Position numbers and translations under genes: made by a program. Positions 10,069 to 22,086 of a stretch of 64,000 nucleotides of DNA are shown here, piece by piece. This DNA comes from Fagopyrum homotropicum (taxonomy: Eukaryota; Streptophyta; Magnoliopsida; Caryophyllales; Polygonaceae): contig BSWB01000002.1 of assembly GCA_033239125.1 (NCBI GenBank), forward strand, positions 85,804,560 through 85,868,559. Reading direction: 5' to 3'. Under the pieces are notes generated by a model. The model did no database searches. It had not been told where the DNA came from and saw only the letters and a program-made list of their open reading frames with translations. The first letter of the stretch is position 1; each line of letters begins with the position of its first letter.

Positions 10069-11905
10069 ACCTCGGGAGAAGGGGATAGCCCGGTTGACAG
10101 TACAACCGCAGTTGCAAAGGGATTTGGCTTGGTTAGAGGTAGAGATTCAGTTTCCAGATACAGTCCATCATTTGGCTACCTTGGAGTTACTTCCTGATCT
10201 GTTGGGAGAGATTTGACAGAAGCAGGAGACCTATCCGACTTTGACCAGGATCCGTGACAAGATGTCTCGAGATGAGGCACCTGAGTTCACTATTGGTGTT
10301 GATGGAGTGATGAGGCATCAAGATCGTATTTGTATGCCATTAGACAATGAGTTGAGACAGAGGATATTAGGTGAGGCTCATTACTCCATACTCAGTACAT
10401 TCAAGAGCGAGTAAGATGTACAAGGATGTGAGACGTTCCTTCTAGTGGGGCAGTTTGAAGCCCAACGTGGCTCAGTATGTAGCTCAGTGTGCGACCTGCC
10501 AGTAGGTCAAGATTGAGCATCGTAGGTCCGGAGGAGAGCTCCACCCACTACAATACCACAGTGGAAGTGGGAGGACATCTCTAGATATCAAAACAGGAAG
10601 TTGCTATCTAAACTCGAAGCTATGGATTTCATCACAGGATTGAGACTTAGAAGGGGTTTTGATGCTATATGGGTGTGGTAGACCATTTGACGATGACCGC
10701 ACGCTTCATTCCGATCAAGGAAACGTGGCCAGTGAGTCGTCTAGGTGAGGAGTTCACTAGACACATTGTGAGACTTCACGGGGTACTAAGGACTATCGTT
10801 TCTGACAAAGACGGACGTTTCAACTCGAGATTTTGGAAGTAGGTACATACTACTTTGGGGACGAGTCTCCATTTTACCACAACTTACCACCCACAGACTG
10901 ACGGTCAATCTGAGAGGACCATCCAGACGTTAAAGGACATGCTACGGGCCTGTGCACAAATTGGGGACAGGTATGGCCTAATCACCTTTCCCTTGTAGAG
11001 TTTTCATATAATAATAGTTGACGTGCGTCTATTGGGATGACTCCTTATTAGGCTCTGTACGGCGGAGATGTCGTACACCATTGTGCTAGATGAGCCTAGC
11101 AGAGTTGATGGAGTAGCTCTAGAGCAGATACAGGACAACATCGCTCGGATCACCCTAGTTTGAGAGCGGATGTTAGCATCTCAAAGTCGTCAGAAATCCT
11201 ACGCCAATAAGAGGCATCGACCTTTGGAGTTTAGAGTAGGTGCAAAGGTGTGGTTGAGAGTGTCACCGACGAGAGGCGTCAGGCATTTCGGCATTTAGGG
11301 GAAGCTAAGTCCCCGATATGTCGGACCTTTTGAGATCTTGGAGAGAGTCGAAGAGGTTGCCTACAGATTAGCAGTGCCACCGAGATTGGAGGGGGTCCAT
11401 CCGGTCTTTCATGTATCTTAGTTGAGAGAGTATATACCGGACCCGAAATACGTCATTAGCCACGAGGATCTGATAGTTGAGTCAGAACACACTTTTGTGG
11501 AGTATCTAGTAGCTGCCTTAGAGCGCAGTACTAGACGTCTACGGTCCAAGGATATACCGATGTTGAGGATTTAGTGGTCTAGAGGAGGAGCCGATGAGGC
11601 CACCTGAGAGACAGAGGAGAGCATTAGACGTAGTTATCCCGAGTTCTTTGCGGAGTTAGCCGCTACATCTATATTGACGAGTTAGTGCTCGGATGTTGTT
11701 TTGTGTGACTTTTGTGATGATACATTGGATTGAGTGATTGTGTTTTACGTGGTGCGTGTTTATGATGATTGAGTAGTTCTTGCATGTTAGAAATAAGAGT
11801 AAAAATTTAGTGGAAACCGAGTTAAATACTACTATTTATATATGTCATGTGAATAACAACCATATTCTAAGTTTTGGGACAGAACTTATTTTAAGGGGGT
11901 AATGA
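10069..11905 (+). pseudogene. Decayed gypsy pol (integrase/chromodomain, Del/Tekay-like)
   Basis: Short in-order matches to a Ty3/gypsy integrase occur in shifting frames: VDHLTMTARFIP (about 10677), RLHGVLRTIVSDKDGRF (about 10772), TTYHPQTDGQSERTIQTLKD (about 10880), YANKRHRPLEFRVG (about 11205), and HPVFHVS..REYIPDPKYV (about 11400). A chromodomain-like tail near 11560-11640 ends YPEFFAE. The order and the C-terminal pattern fit Del/Tekay chromoviruses with long LTRs. Many stops and frameshifts show it is dead. Its 5' part is cut off by the foldback element. A purine tract AAGGGGGTAATGA lies just before the LTR at 11906, as expected for a polypurine tract. Confidence 0.85.
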
Positions 11906-14450
11906 TGTAATATCCGGAAATTTTATTCCGTTTAATTCCGAGTCAAGTCGGATTTCGATCCATTGACCTCTTTCCATCTTACCGAGTGTTAAACCCCATC
12001 ATAAATTCTATCATTTTATGTAAGCTTTGATTCACATAAAATGATGAATACACACCAAACCCTAGATCTTATCACTTCTAGCTCATGCCATTTGACGAGA
12101 TCAAGACAAGGTCATGACGAGACCATGACAAGGCCATGACTTACTCTTGAAAAACCTCTACAACTCCCAGCCCACTTCTTGTAGCTCTTCTACTACTTGT
12201 ACACGCCAACAACCCAGAAGGCCCATAGAGACATCTGCCTAGCGAGCAGAAGGGTTGCTCCACACGACACATGCTGAGCTGGAGCAAGGGGAGAATCTTC
12301 AGCGTAACCGCCTCCTGAAATCACGCCACAAGAGAGCGCCTTCGTCCTCAAGCACGTCTAGATCCACGCTGCTGAATCAACTTCCTTCCTATTCCATCGT
12401 ACGTGATCTCCGCCTCCCTCCCGTCCTTCTATCAACGTTCAACACTCACATCCTTCTACCTTCCCTGCGTACACCTTCCCAACCCAATAGTAGTCGACGC
12501 CGAAGAGAGAACGATAGCGCAGAGGGTCACCAACGACGCTTCTCCCAACCTTCGCTGGTGACAGACGTCTAGATCTACCGTCTACACCAGGTGAGCCTTG
12601 CACCCTCTTTCTCTTCTCTCATCTCTAGCCCGGATCTGAGTATGATCCGATGTGCAGTAGGAGAAGGGCCGCACCAGCGTCGTCAGCATAGGTCTAGCCC
12701 CCAACCTCACGTCGTTCAATTGCGGACACACCAGGGACAAGTCACGCAGATAATACGAGCAAGAACCGGACACCTTCCACACGTGGCAGGAGAGATCTCT
12801 AGTCGAGATTGCAGAACCAAGGTAAAGCATCCTAACCTGCCTCTCGAATCAATTACGATCTGAGATGAGATTAGGAGAAGTGCTAACCCACCTTTGTAAC
12901 CCCTAGGACTCGAACTCGAAGCCTGGTACACTGCAGTAGGAAAACCTCAAAAGCAACCAGCAAGATTCGAAATCAAGACCGCTTACACAATCTAAAGGTA
13001 GAACCTCAGAATTGGACATTTCTGTCATGTTTGAACCTAATTTTCGATAGATAAGATCGAACATCCAACATTCAGTTTTTAGTATGTTATAGAGTGATAT
13101 ACATAGGTTAATGTATCAAAAGTTGGGATTGATCCAACGGTTGGATTTAGAGTTATGAAGGTCCAAAGTTGACTAGTTGTGCAGTTATGAAACATACTCA
13201 GTTTGTGTAGAAGTGGTTAGTAGGTATTTTTGGACAATTCTTGCTTCTATGGATAGAGTGCATAGCATAGAAAACTTAGATATTTTTAGTAGGATATTTA
13301 TATTTTAATTCGGGCTTCATATCTTGAGCCAAAGTTGGATCTTAGTGACTTTTTAGAAAGTAGGAAAAATGTGTAGTTTTCTAGTTTCTACCTAAACTCA
13401 CTCTTAAGAGTTAGAAACATGATATTTAGTCCCAAATAAGAGTTTAAGTATATATTACGAGATTTTTGGAAGTTTCAGGACCAAGGGTAAAATGGTCATT
13501 TGACCTTAGATGGGTATTTTAGTAGTTTCTCTTCTGATAGGATCTTACATCTTAGAAGTCATAGACTTCTAAGTATATGGGAAATGTGTTGATCCACTTG
13601 CCTCCTATGATAGGCTATTGAGTTTCTACGGTTGCAGATCGAGTTGTGATTAAGAGAGTCGAGATTTGATTTAGGTAAGTCCTTTGGGCTTACTTAGCTA
13701 GCTTTCGGATATGAGTGTGAATAATGATAGTGGTGGTTGAATGATGTGTTTATAAGTATGTCTAATATTAATTATTGACCGACCTACATATTTGGCTTAA
13801 GAGTAACGGGCGGTGGCATTCTGCTCAGTTAGCCCGAGGGCGATGAGGATTTCTTTAGGGATTAGTCCATACTTGATTTGCGGGGACGCCACCGGCGGAG
13901 GTGTGCCAAACCATCACCAGTTGGATAAGGAATGGAGGCGAGAAATCTTAAGATTTCTCGTGCCACAACTTTAAAAACGTAATAAAGTAAATCACCTAAG
14001 CTATCACACTATAACCGGATTGTGTGCAGCATGTTGAGTGTTTTTATTTCTTTAGATGTGTTTGTGCTATTTTTATTCTATCTATATTTGATTAGTTAGC
14101 TAACTGATATATTGTTTTTTATACGTGCCGCAGGTTAGAGTAGATGCCGAATGATCCGGAAGGTAGTGGTCAGCCGGGGTGTCTTACTTCATAGGATGGG
14201 TGATAGTCTTTTCGTTGTGTCGATCTTCCATTTATGATATTCTATATTGTTCTGAGTCTTTATGACATTATTGTGGACGGCTGTTAAGCATTTTTGGTCA
14301 CATTCATGACATTATAAAACACTGTTTTATGATTTTCCTTATTTGTGCCTTGTTGTAAGATCTAGTTAAATTGTTGTCAAACTAAGGTTGGGACCCATTG
14401 TGAGGTCCTTACCAGTAACTCCCCGAGTTCCGAGAACTTGAGGTGTTACA
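11906..14450 (+). mobile_element. 2.5-kb gypsy LTR (3' LTR of the decayed element)
   Basis: The LTR starts TGTAATATCC directly after the polypurine-like tract and ends GAGGTGTTACA, giving TG..CA ends. It contains the GGTAAGTCCTTTGGGCTTACTTAG, AACGGGCGGTGGC and TAAGATCTAG..CCCCGAGTTC blocks shared with the other long LTRs in this window. A short inverted repeat (CATTTTATGTAAGC..TTCACATAAAATG) lies near 12012-12045. Short ORFs inside are not supported as genes. 14451-14588 downstream is unassigned. Confidence 0.8.
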
Positions 14451-14588
14451 GTGATAAAGCCCAAATAGATGATAAACAGAACCCGAAAGGGGTCAGACTT
14501 TTTCAAAGGACTTTGGTTTTGAAAAGTGTACAGTTGTTCTTGGATAGAGTGTACGGGAAGTCATACCCCTTTATGAGGATCTCGGCGG

Positions 14589-14722
14589 TATATATATATA
14601 TATATATGTATATATACACATATATATATATATATATGTATATATATACATATATGTACATATATATGTACATATATGTACATATATACATATATATACA
14701 TATATGTACATATATACATACA

Positions 14723-14772
<50 letters not shown>

Positions 14773-14929
14773 TATATATATACGTATATGTACATATATA
14801 CATACATATATGTATACTTATATGTACATATATATATATATGTATATACATATATGTATATATATGTACATATATGTATATATATATGTACATATATGTA
14901 TATATATATACATATAGATATATGTATAT

Positions 14930-14988
<59 letters not shown>
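14589..14988. repeat. (TA)n/ATGTATAC alternating purine-pyrimidine tract
   Basis: About 400 bp of near-pure alternating purine-pyrimidine sequence, with TATATA runs mixed with TATGTACA and TATACATA words. It is nearly self-complementary and can fold back or extrude as a cruciform. All ORFs predicted here are artefacts of the repeat. It abuts the end of gypsy I exactly, where a target duplication would be expected but is absent. Confidence 0.95.
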
Positions 14989-14992
<4 letters not shown>

Positions 14993-16267
14993 ACGGTGTT
15001 AATCCGTGATTGAGTCGATCTAGGCACAATGATCTCGAATCCGGTTGAATGAGGCGATTTCAGAATGCGGAATGGAACGTAGGTGATGAATGGCGCAGGA
15101 AAGGTGAGAGAAGAACCAAAGAGAGTCAATGAAGGAACCAAGGCTGAAGAGCCAAAACCCCAATCGTGACTGCCCTAGACCCGTCTCCAATACAACTTTA
15201 CACTAGCTCCGGTTGGACTAGCACAAAGAGGGACTCGTGAAGGCTCGAAGCACCAATCCGAAGGCGGTTTGATACAAACAAGCTCAGCCAAGCAACAACA
15301 GCAATGCCAACCAAAAAATCTCTTGTTCTTTGATTGATTTTGTGAATGATTACAAATGCAATTCTAAGCAATGGAAATAACGTAACTAATCTGCAACTAA
15401 AGAGGCTACCTATATAGACTCTTTTATCTAGACAAAATAAAGAAAAGAGAATTAAAAACATTAGTGGGAAGGTGGTAATAAGAGAGCTTCCTCTAATGTA
15501 GCTAACAACCTAACAAACCACTAATCAGCATGGAAATAGGCTGAATTATTCAAACATATCCTTTGAGTGTGCTGGCCGATTTTTAAGAGCAAAATGGGCT
15601 ATCCGAATGGGCTGAATTGTTCAACAGATCCATGAGTGATTTGGATGTGTTTTAAGAGCCTAAATGATGATCCGAATGAGCTGAATTGTTACTCTCTTGG
15701 ACCTCTTTGAAAGTGATCAGCTGGCTGCCCTCTTGGGCTGTTTTGGACGTGAGCAGCTGCTTCCTTTGCTCTTGGGCTGCCTTGGACGTCTCCTCCCTTT
15801 GCTCTTGGGCTGCCTTGGACGTGAGCAGCAGGCTAACCTCGTGGGCTGCTTTGGATGTGATCAACAGCCTCCTCTTGGGCTGCATTGGGCGTGAGCAACA
15901 ACCTCCTCTTCGGCTGCATTGGGCGTGAGCAACAGCCTCCTCTTGGGCTGCATTGGCGTGAGCAACAACCTCCTCTTGGGATGCATTGGCGTGAGCAACA
16001 GTCTTCTCTCCTGGGCTGCATGGGACGTGAGCAACAGCCTGCATGGTCTCCTCGAGCTGCATAGGAAGTGAGCACGTCGGCATGGTCTCCTTGGTTGGTT
16101 CGCTTGCTCCTACATTCACCAAAAGATTAACACATGATGTATGGAAGTTAAATGGTTCACGCATTGTGTCAAGCAATAGCACTTCCCTTGACATAACTTC
16201 TTGGATCTCCTTAGCTCTTTCTCTAGTAATGGGACCTTGATAGCTTCCATGTGATAGTCCCACATCA
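14989..16267 (-). repeat. Gypsy I 3' LTR
   Basis: 1279 bp. On the minus strand it starts TGATGTGGGAC and ends CCGTATCA. It is about 95 bp longer than the 5' LTR, chiefly because of extra units of the coding minisatellite at about 15720-16060. Confidence 0.9.
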
Positions 16268-16623
16268 TCCACTCCTTCTTGGAAAGAATTCGACCCCGAA
16301 TTTTCATCTTGTTCCGAATCTCCTTCATAGGGGCTCAAATCTCCTACATTAAAAGTGGTGCTAACTCCATACTCTTCCGGTAAGTCCAACACATATGCAT
16401 TGTCATTAATCCGGTGTAAGACTTTGAATGGTCCATCTCCTCGTGGTGCTAGCTTGGAATGACGTTTTGTTGGAAACCGCTCTTTCCTTAAATGTAGCCA
16501 AACTAAGTCGCCGGGCTGGAAAACCATTTTCCGACGTCCTTTGTTATTCTGAGCTGTAGTTTCAACGCCTTTCTTGTCAAGTGCAGCCTTGGTCTTAGCA
16601 TGAAGTTCCTTAATGTAGTCCAC
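15652..16623 (-). pseudogene. Gypsy I integrase C-terminus running into the 3' LTR
   Basis: 323 codons. The first part is the integrase C-terminal region (QPGDLVWLHLRKERFP, PRGDGPFKVL, NVGDLSPY). The frame then crosses the LTR boundary at 16267 and continues about 205 codons inside the LTR, through GPITRERAKEIQ and the minisatellite, to a stop after SDHHLGS. It is separated from the integrase core only by one TAG codon where the related element II has a Gln codon. The LTR-encoded tail sits where CRM elements carry their chromatin-targeting C-terminal motif; function here is inference. Confidence 0.8.
15720..16060 (-). repeat. Coding minisatellite inside the LTR
   Basis: Units of about 33-34 bp (core GCAGCCCAAGAGGAGG plus CTGTTGCTCACG on the minus strand) are repeated many times. 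Depending on frame they read NAAQEEAVAHA, MQPKRRLLLT or QCSPRGGCCSR; all three frames are largely free of stops. Similar arrays with fewer or different units lie in the related LTRs at 21650-21880, 25830-25960, 32165-32300 and 63110-63400. Confidence 0.85.
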
Positions 16624-17145
16624 CTATTCCAAAGCATCAAAAGCTACTCGATCCCTTCGAAGAATCGGTAATAAGTCCAAAGGAGTTAAAGGGTTAAATC
16701 CATAAAGACATTTGAAAGGTGATAACGAAGTGGAAGAATGCATGGTGCGATTATAAGCAAACTCAATATGTGGTAACATGTCTTCCCGTTCTTTTAAGTT
16801 ATCTTTCAACATGGTTCTAAGGAGGGTCGTTAGGGTCCTATTGGTGACTTCCGTTTGCCCATATGTTTGGGGATGACTAGAGGTCGAAAATAGTAATCTA
16901 GTGCCCATTTTTCCCCAAAGTGTCTTCCAAAAGAAACTCAAAAACTTGACATCCCTATCACTAACAATAGTTTTAGGTATTCCATGCAATCTCACTATTT
17001 CCTTAAAGAAAAGATTAGCAACATTATATGCATCTTCAATTTTATGACATGGAATAAAATGTGCCATTTTAGAGAATTTATCTACTACCACAAAAATGGA
17101 ATCTCTTCCTTTCTTAGTCCTAGGTAGTCCAACAATGAAATCCAT
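16624..17145 (-). pseudogene. Gypsy I integrase core
   Basis: 173 codons from MDFIVGLPRTKKGRDS through IVSDRDVKF to SPFKCLYGFNPLTPLD. The three catalytic acidic residues of the DDE triad are present (D in MDF, D in VSD, E in GQTEV), but PQTDGQTE has become PQTYGQTE. The H2C2 zinc-binding region and RNase H that should precede it are deleted. It would act in the nucleus to insert the cDNA into chromosomal DNA. It ends in a TAG that splits it from its C-terminal part. Confidence 0.85.
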
Positions 17146-17215
17146 ACTTATGTCCTCCCAAGGGCCATTAGGCGTCGGTAAGGGCGTATACAGCCCGTGG
17201 GGTTGTACCCTTGCT

Positions 17216-18934
17216 CTACCCTCTTGTTCTCATAATACCAATGCCGGATGCGTCGCATTCAACCTCAAAGGGTTTGGTGAAGTCCGGTAGAGCTAGTAGT
17301 GGTGCGTGGGTGAGGCGTCTCTTGAGCTCTTCAAAGGCTCTTTGCTGCGGTTCATTCCACTCAAAGGGAACCTTCTTTTTGGTCAAAGCCATGAGTGGTG
17401 CTGCAATGGTGCTAAAATCTCTCACAAACCCTCTATAGAATGTAGCTAAGCCTTGGAAGCTCCTCACGTCACCCACTGACCTAGGAATCGGCCAATCATT
17501 GATTGCCTTAACCTTGTTCTCATCCACTTGCAAACCATTGGCACTTACTACAAAACCAAGAAAAATCACTCGGTTAGTATAGAAATCACATTTTTGAATA
17601 TTAGCATACAAGTATTCTATACGCAATGTAGCAAGCACATCTCTCAAATGATTTTCATGCTCCTCTAAAGTCTTACTATAGATAAGAATGTCATCAATGT
17701 AGACTACAACAAATAAACCAATATAAGGTCTCAAAATATGATTCATTAATCTCATGAAAGTACTAGGAGCGTTAGTTAAGCCAAAAGGCATTACTAGCCA
17801 CTCATAGAGACCAAATTTTGTTTTAAAAGCTGTTTTCCATTCATCCCCTTCCCTCATTCTAATTTGATGGTAGCCACTCCTAAGGTCAATCTTAGTGAAA
17901 ATTGTAGCTCCATGTAACTCATCAAGCATATCATCTAAACGGGGAATCGGGTGTCTATACTTGATAGTAATGTTATTGATTGCTCTACAATCAATACACA
18001 TTCTCCAAGTATTATCCTTCTTGGGTACTAGCAGAACGGGAACGGTACAAGGACTAAGGCTTTCCCGAACATACCCCTTATCTAGCAAGGCTTGAACTTG
18101 GTTCTGAATTTCCTGGGCTTCCGTAGGGTTCATCCTATAGGCGGGCCTATTGGGAAGAGTGGCTCCGGGTATTAAATCTATTTGGTGTTCAATGCCCCTA
18201 ATGGGCGGCAAGCCGGCTGGAATCTCATCAGGGAAAACGTCTCTAAATTCGTCTAACACCCCCTGAATAGATCTAGGAAGTGGGTTCGTAGAGTCATGAG
18301 GCACATTCACTAGAGATTTACACAAACTCATCATTAGCACATCAATAGAAGCATAGTTAGTGACATATTCATTCCTACACTCAAGATAGCTACTTGTTGG
18401 TTGTACTAACAATGTTTGATGGGTTTTGTTCTCTTTACTCTTAGGCCGTGTGATCTTAGGCTTTGGAGGGGTTCCTTGCTCTACCCTCTTGTTCTCATAG
18501 TACTCGGCTATTTGTAAAGGTGTCATAGGTTTAAGTGTTAAAGTTTTACCCTTATATTCAAAGCTATACTTGTTAGAAAACCCATCATGGACAACTTTCC
18601 TATCATATTGCCATGGACGACCAAGCAACAAGTGACAAGCATTCATAGGCACAACATCACATGTAATAACATCCTCATATGATCCTAATGTTATATTGAC
18701 CTTAGTTTGCTTATTGACCTTAAGTTCTCCACACGCATTCATCCAATGTTGTTTATATGGCCTAGGGTGATAAAATGTAAGAAGTTGTAATTTGTTTACC
18801 ATTTCAGTGCTAGCTATGTTGCAACAACTTCCTCCATCAATTATCACATTACACACTTTTCCTTTAATGCTACAGCTAGTATGAAACAGATTTTCATGTT
18901 GGTTATCCTCACAAGGTGCTAGTTGGACATGCAA
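17216..18934 (-). pseudogene. Gypsy I protease-reverse transcriptase
   Basis: 572 codons. The aspartic-protease-like segment (IIDGGSCCNIAS, about residue 32) is followed by a linker and the RT: LLDKGYVRESLSPC, VPKKDNTWRMCID, KIDLRSGYHQIR, WLVMPFGLTNAPS and a catalytic VVYIDDILIYS with both Asp kept. RNase H begins (FEVECDASGIGI) but is cut off at once. At the cut, 26 bp at 17209-17234 are identical to 18474-18499 in the same element, so the deletion junction carries a templated insert. A TAA at 18962, in place of Gln in element II, separates this frame from gag. Confidence 0.88.
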
Positions 18935-18961
18935 AGTTCTCCTAGCTATCGAAGATTCACC

Positions 18962-20299
18962 TTATTCATACTCAATGAAATCATCATTCTCATTTAGTTC
19001 ATTGTCATCATTTAAGGCATTTTCATCATCTAATTCCACATCATCCTCACTCTCATACTCTCCTAGATGATTTATGATCAAAGTGTGTTTATTAGGATAT
19101 TCTCTACTCATGTGACCTCTACCTTGGCATTTAAAACACACAATGTCCCTAGTTCTAGAGTTAGAGATAGGAGTACTCCCTCTATGATCACTTGAAGGCT
19201 CATTCAAGGATCGTGGTGTAGTGGACGGTGTAGAAGACCTTCTTTGCCCTTCTTGGCCCATAGGTGTCGATTTCCTCTCCTCCTTCCGGCCTCCTTGCTC
19301 CCTGCTGGGGTTATGCAGCCGGCTGTTTTGTGCTTTCCACGCAGTGGGCGTCCTGGGAGGTGGCTTGTAGTCCCGGTTTCGCACCTTAGTCTTCCTTTCC
19401 ACCTTGATGGCCAAGTGTAGTAATTGCTCCATGGTGCTGTATGGATACATATCAACCTCATTAGCCAAATAAGAATTCAGAATACGAAGGTACCTTGCCA
19501 TAGTGTTTTCTTCATCCTCTAGAACGTTGGCCTTCACCATAGCAACTTGCATATTCGTATAGACTTCCTCAGCGCTAAGTGAGCCTTGTCTCAAATTTTC
19601 CAGCCGTTGTCGAAGCTCTCGGGTATAGTGAGGTGGAACGAACCTAGCCCTCATTAGTGCATTCATATGCTCCCATGTGCTGATTTGAGGATCCAAGGTT
19701 CGAACTCTTTCTTTGACTACGTGATCCCACCATACCAAAGCATAGCCTTGGAACTCGAGAGCGGCTAGTTGAACCTTCCTAGGCTTGTTGAAGTTGTGAC
19801 ACAACCAAATCTGCTCAACTTTAGTTTCCCACTCCGTGTAGACGTCGGGATCACACTTTCCTTCAAAGACGGGAATTTTGATTTTGACCTTTCCGAGTCC
19901 GTCTTGCTCTTGATAGGGTCGAAGGTTATCTCGTCCTTGCCTTGGCTGCTGGAATGGCTGATTGTAGCCCTCCCACGTGTGGTCCTCAAAATGAGCTTCA
20001 TTCCGTCGCTGAAAATCATCAACAAATGGTGGCATGTTAGAAGCATTAGGAAGGACGTTGGACTGTACATTACCTTGATCCGGAGGGTCCGGCTCTCTTT
20101 TAACACGTGAAGGACCGCCAAACTCATAGTTGGTTCTCAAAGGTGGTGTTCCGGCTGGTGGTGTTCGTGCTTCCATAGTCTCCACTCGCTTGGATAGTTT
20201 AGCTACGGAATTGGACAATTGTTTCAATAGACTGATCATCTCAGGCGTGACGGTCTTGGTACTCGACTTGCTGGGACTTAGGGACCTGGACATGCTCAA
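18962..20299 (-). pseudogene. Gypsy I gag
   Basis: 445 codons starting MSMSRSLSPSKSS. A heptad-like N-terminus (ISLLKQLSNSVAKLSKRVE) is followed by the retrotransposon gag domain (FEGKCDPDVYTEWETKVEQI.. to RELRQRLENLRQGS) and a zinc knuckle in which the last Cys is Tyr (CFKCQGRGHMSREYPN), so metal binding is probably impaired. An acidic stretch rich in Asp/Glu/Asn closes it. Gag packages the RNA genome in cytoplasmic particles. Start chosen at the first ATG after the leader, shared with the elements at 27316 and 55301. Confidence 0.88.
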
Positions 20300-20888
20300 G
20301 TAACAAACAAAGAAACTGGTTAGGTTAGAAAAACAAAGATCTCACTTGTGTTTCGCTCACACTCTCGTTGGTATTGCCTAGTTGGTGGCTCGAGTTGTAA
20401 GGATCCAACACCTTAAGATCGCGATTTCCGAACCTTCTTAGCAACCCTTTGGAACTAGAACTGCTGAAACTGAATGTTAGTGTCGGAAATGGATCAAGAC
20501 ACCCCTAATTGGAGTATTGACCGTTGGGATGATGTAGGTACGGTGAATGTGTTTAGAATGACGTTTTGAGCTGTTTGAAAGAGTTTACTTGTGCTTGATG
20601 TAGATTAATAAGGGCCAGCCGTTTTTGTATGTGTTTTTTTTTTGAAAGATCTTAGACTTTGTCAAAGATTTGTAGGAGAGAGAAGTAACCGTAATTGATT
20701 GTAGATAGGGTACCGAAATGAGTTTGCAGCGTTGAGCTCTTTTTTTTTTGCTTTTGTTGTGTTTTGTGTTTACTCTCCTCAAGATGCTGTCCGGATTTTG
20801 AATTTGCACACTTCAAGCACAAGTTAGATCTCAATTGGATAAACAATAAGGTTAACAAGAAGAAGAAGTGATCAATTGTACCAACTGT

Positions 20889-20900
20889 GCTCTGATACCA
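20889..20900 (-). other. Gypsy I primer-binding site
   Basis: On the minus strand TGGTATCAGAGC starts two bases after the 5' LTR. It is complementary to the 3' end of plant initiator-Met tRNA. The leader 20300-20888 holds no other gene. Confidence 0.9.
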
Positions 20901-20902
20901 AC

Positions 20903-22086
20903 TGATACGGGATGATCCGTGATTGAGTCGATCTAGGCACAATGATCTCGAATCCGGCTGAATGAAACGAATTCAGAATGCGGAATGAAACGAAGATGGT
21001 GAATGGCGTAGGAGGGTGAGAGAAGAACCAAAGAGAGTCAACGAAGGAACCAAGGCTGAAGAGCCAAAACCCCAATCGTGAATGCTCTAGACCCGTCTCC
21101 AATACAACTTTACACTAGCTCCGGCTGGACTAGCATAAAGAGGGACTCATGAAGGCTCGAAGCACCAATCCGAAGGCGGTTGACACAAACAAGCTCAGCC
21201 AAGCAACAACAACAATGCCAACCAAAAACTCTCTTGTTCTTTGATTGATTTTGTGGAATGATTACAAATGTAATTCTAAGCAATTGGGAATAACGTAACT
21301 AATCTGCAGCTAAAGAGGTTATATAAATAGACTCTTTTATCTAGACAAAAATAAAGAAAAGAAAGCTGAAAACATTAGTGGGAAGGTGGTAATAAGGGAG
21401 CTTCCTCTAATGTAGCTAACAACCTAACAAACCACTAATCAGCATGAAATAGGCTGAATTATTCAAAGTTATCCTTGGAGTGCAAGCTGGATGTTTTTAA
21501 CGTTTTTAAGGAGCCAAATGGGCTATCCGAATGGGCTGAGTTGTTCAACAGATCCATGAGTGATTTGGCTGTGTTTTAAGAGCCCAAATGATGATCCGAA
21601 TGAGCTGAATTGTTACTCTCTTGGGCCTCTTTAAACGTGGTCAGCTGGTTGCCTTCTTGGGCTGTTTTGGAACGAGCAACTGCTTCCCTCCTTGGGCTGC
21701 ATTGGACGTGAGCAACAACCTTCCTCCTTGGACTGCATTGGACGTGAGCAACGGCCTCCTCTTGGGCTGCATTGGCGTGAGCAACAGCCTCCTCTTGGGC
21801 TGCATTGGCGTGAGCAACAGCCTCCTCTCCTGGACTGCATTGGACGTGATCAACAGCCTGCATGGCCTCCTCGAGCTGCATGGGAAGTGAGCACGTCGGC
21901 ATGGTCTCCTTGCTTGGTTCGCTTGCTCCTACATTCACCAAAAGATTAACACATGATGTACGGAAGTTAAATAGTTCACGCATTGTGTCAAGCAATAGCG
22001 CTTCCCTTGACATAACTTCTTGGATCTCCTTAGCTCTTGCTCTAGTAATGGGACCTTGATAGCTTGTATGTGATGGTCCTACATCA
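20903..22086 (-). repeat. Gypsy I 5' LTR
   Basis: 1184 bp, TGATGTAGGACC..CCGTATCA on the minus strand. It carries a shorter minisatellite than the 3' LTR, and an open frame at 21576-22013 ending SDHHLGS. Confidence 0.9.

Larger units (their letters stand above)
14989..22086 (-). mobile_element. Gypsy I: CRM-like chromovirus, internally deleted
   Basis: An antisense Ty3/gypsy element with LTRs at 14989-16267 (3') and 20903-22086 (5'). The primer-binding site fits initiator Met tRNA, and the order gag-PR-RT-(RNase H deleted)-IN is visible. The motif set (IIDGGSCCN protease; DPRGDGPF-type and NVGDLSPY C-terminus; polyprotein frame continuing into the LTR) fits the CRM/centromeric-type chromovirus group; that assignment is family knowledge applied by eye. 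It inserted into the 5' LTR of element IV, whose remaining 32 bp follow at 22087. The expected left half of that LTR is missing: the left flank is the (TA)n tract, so a deletion or rearrangement followed insertion. Confidence 0.9.

Noticed and set aside
14438..15141. Several overlapping ORFs of 60-160 codons rich in Tyr and Ile on both strands
   Set aside because: They are translations of the alternating (TA)n/ATGTAC tract and carry no independent coding signal.
15686..16075. ORFs with repeated Cys/Ser/Leu units on both strands of the LTR
   Set aside because: Alternative frames of the LTR minisatellite; only the frame continuous with integrase is reported.
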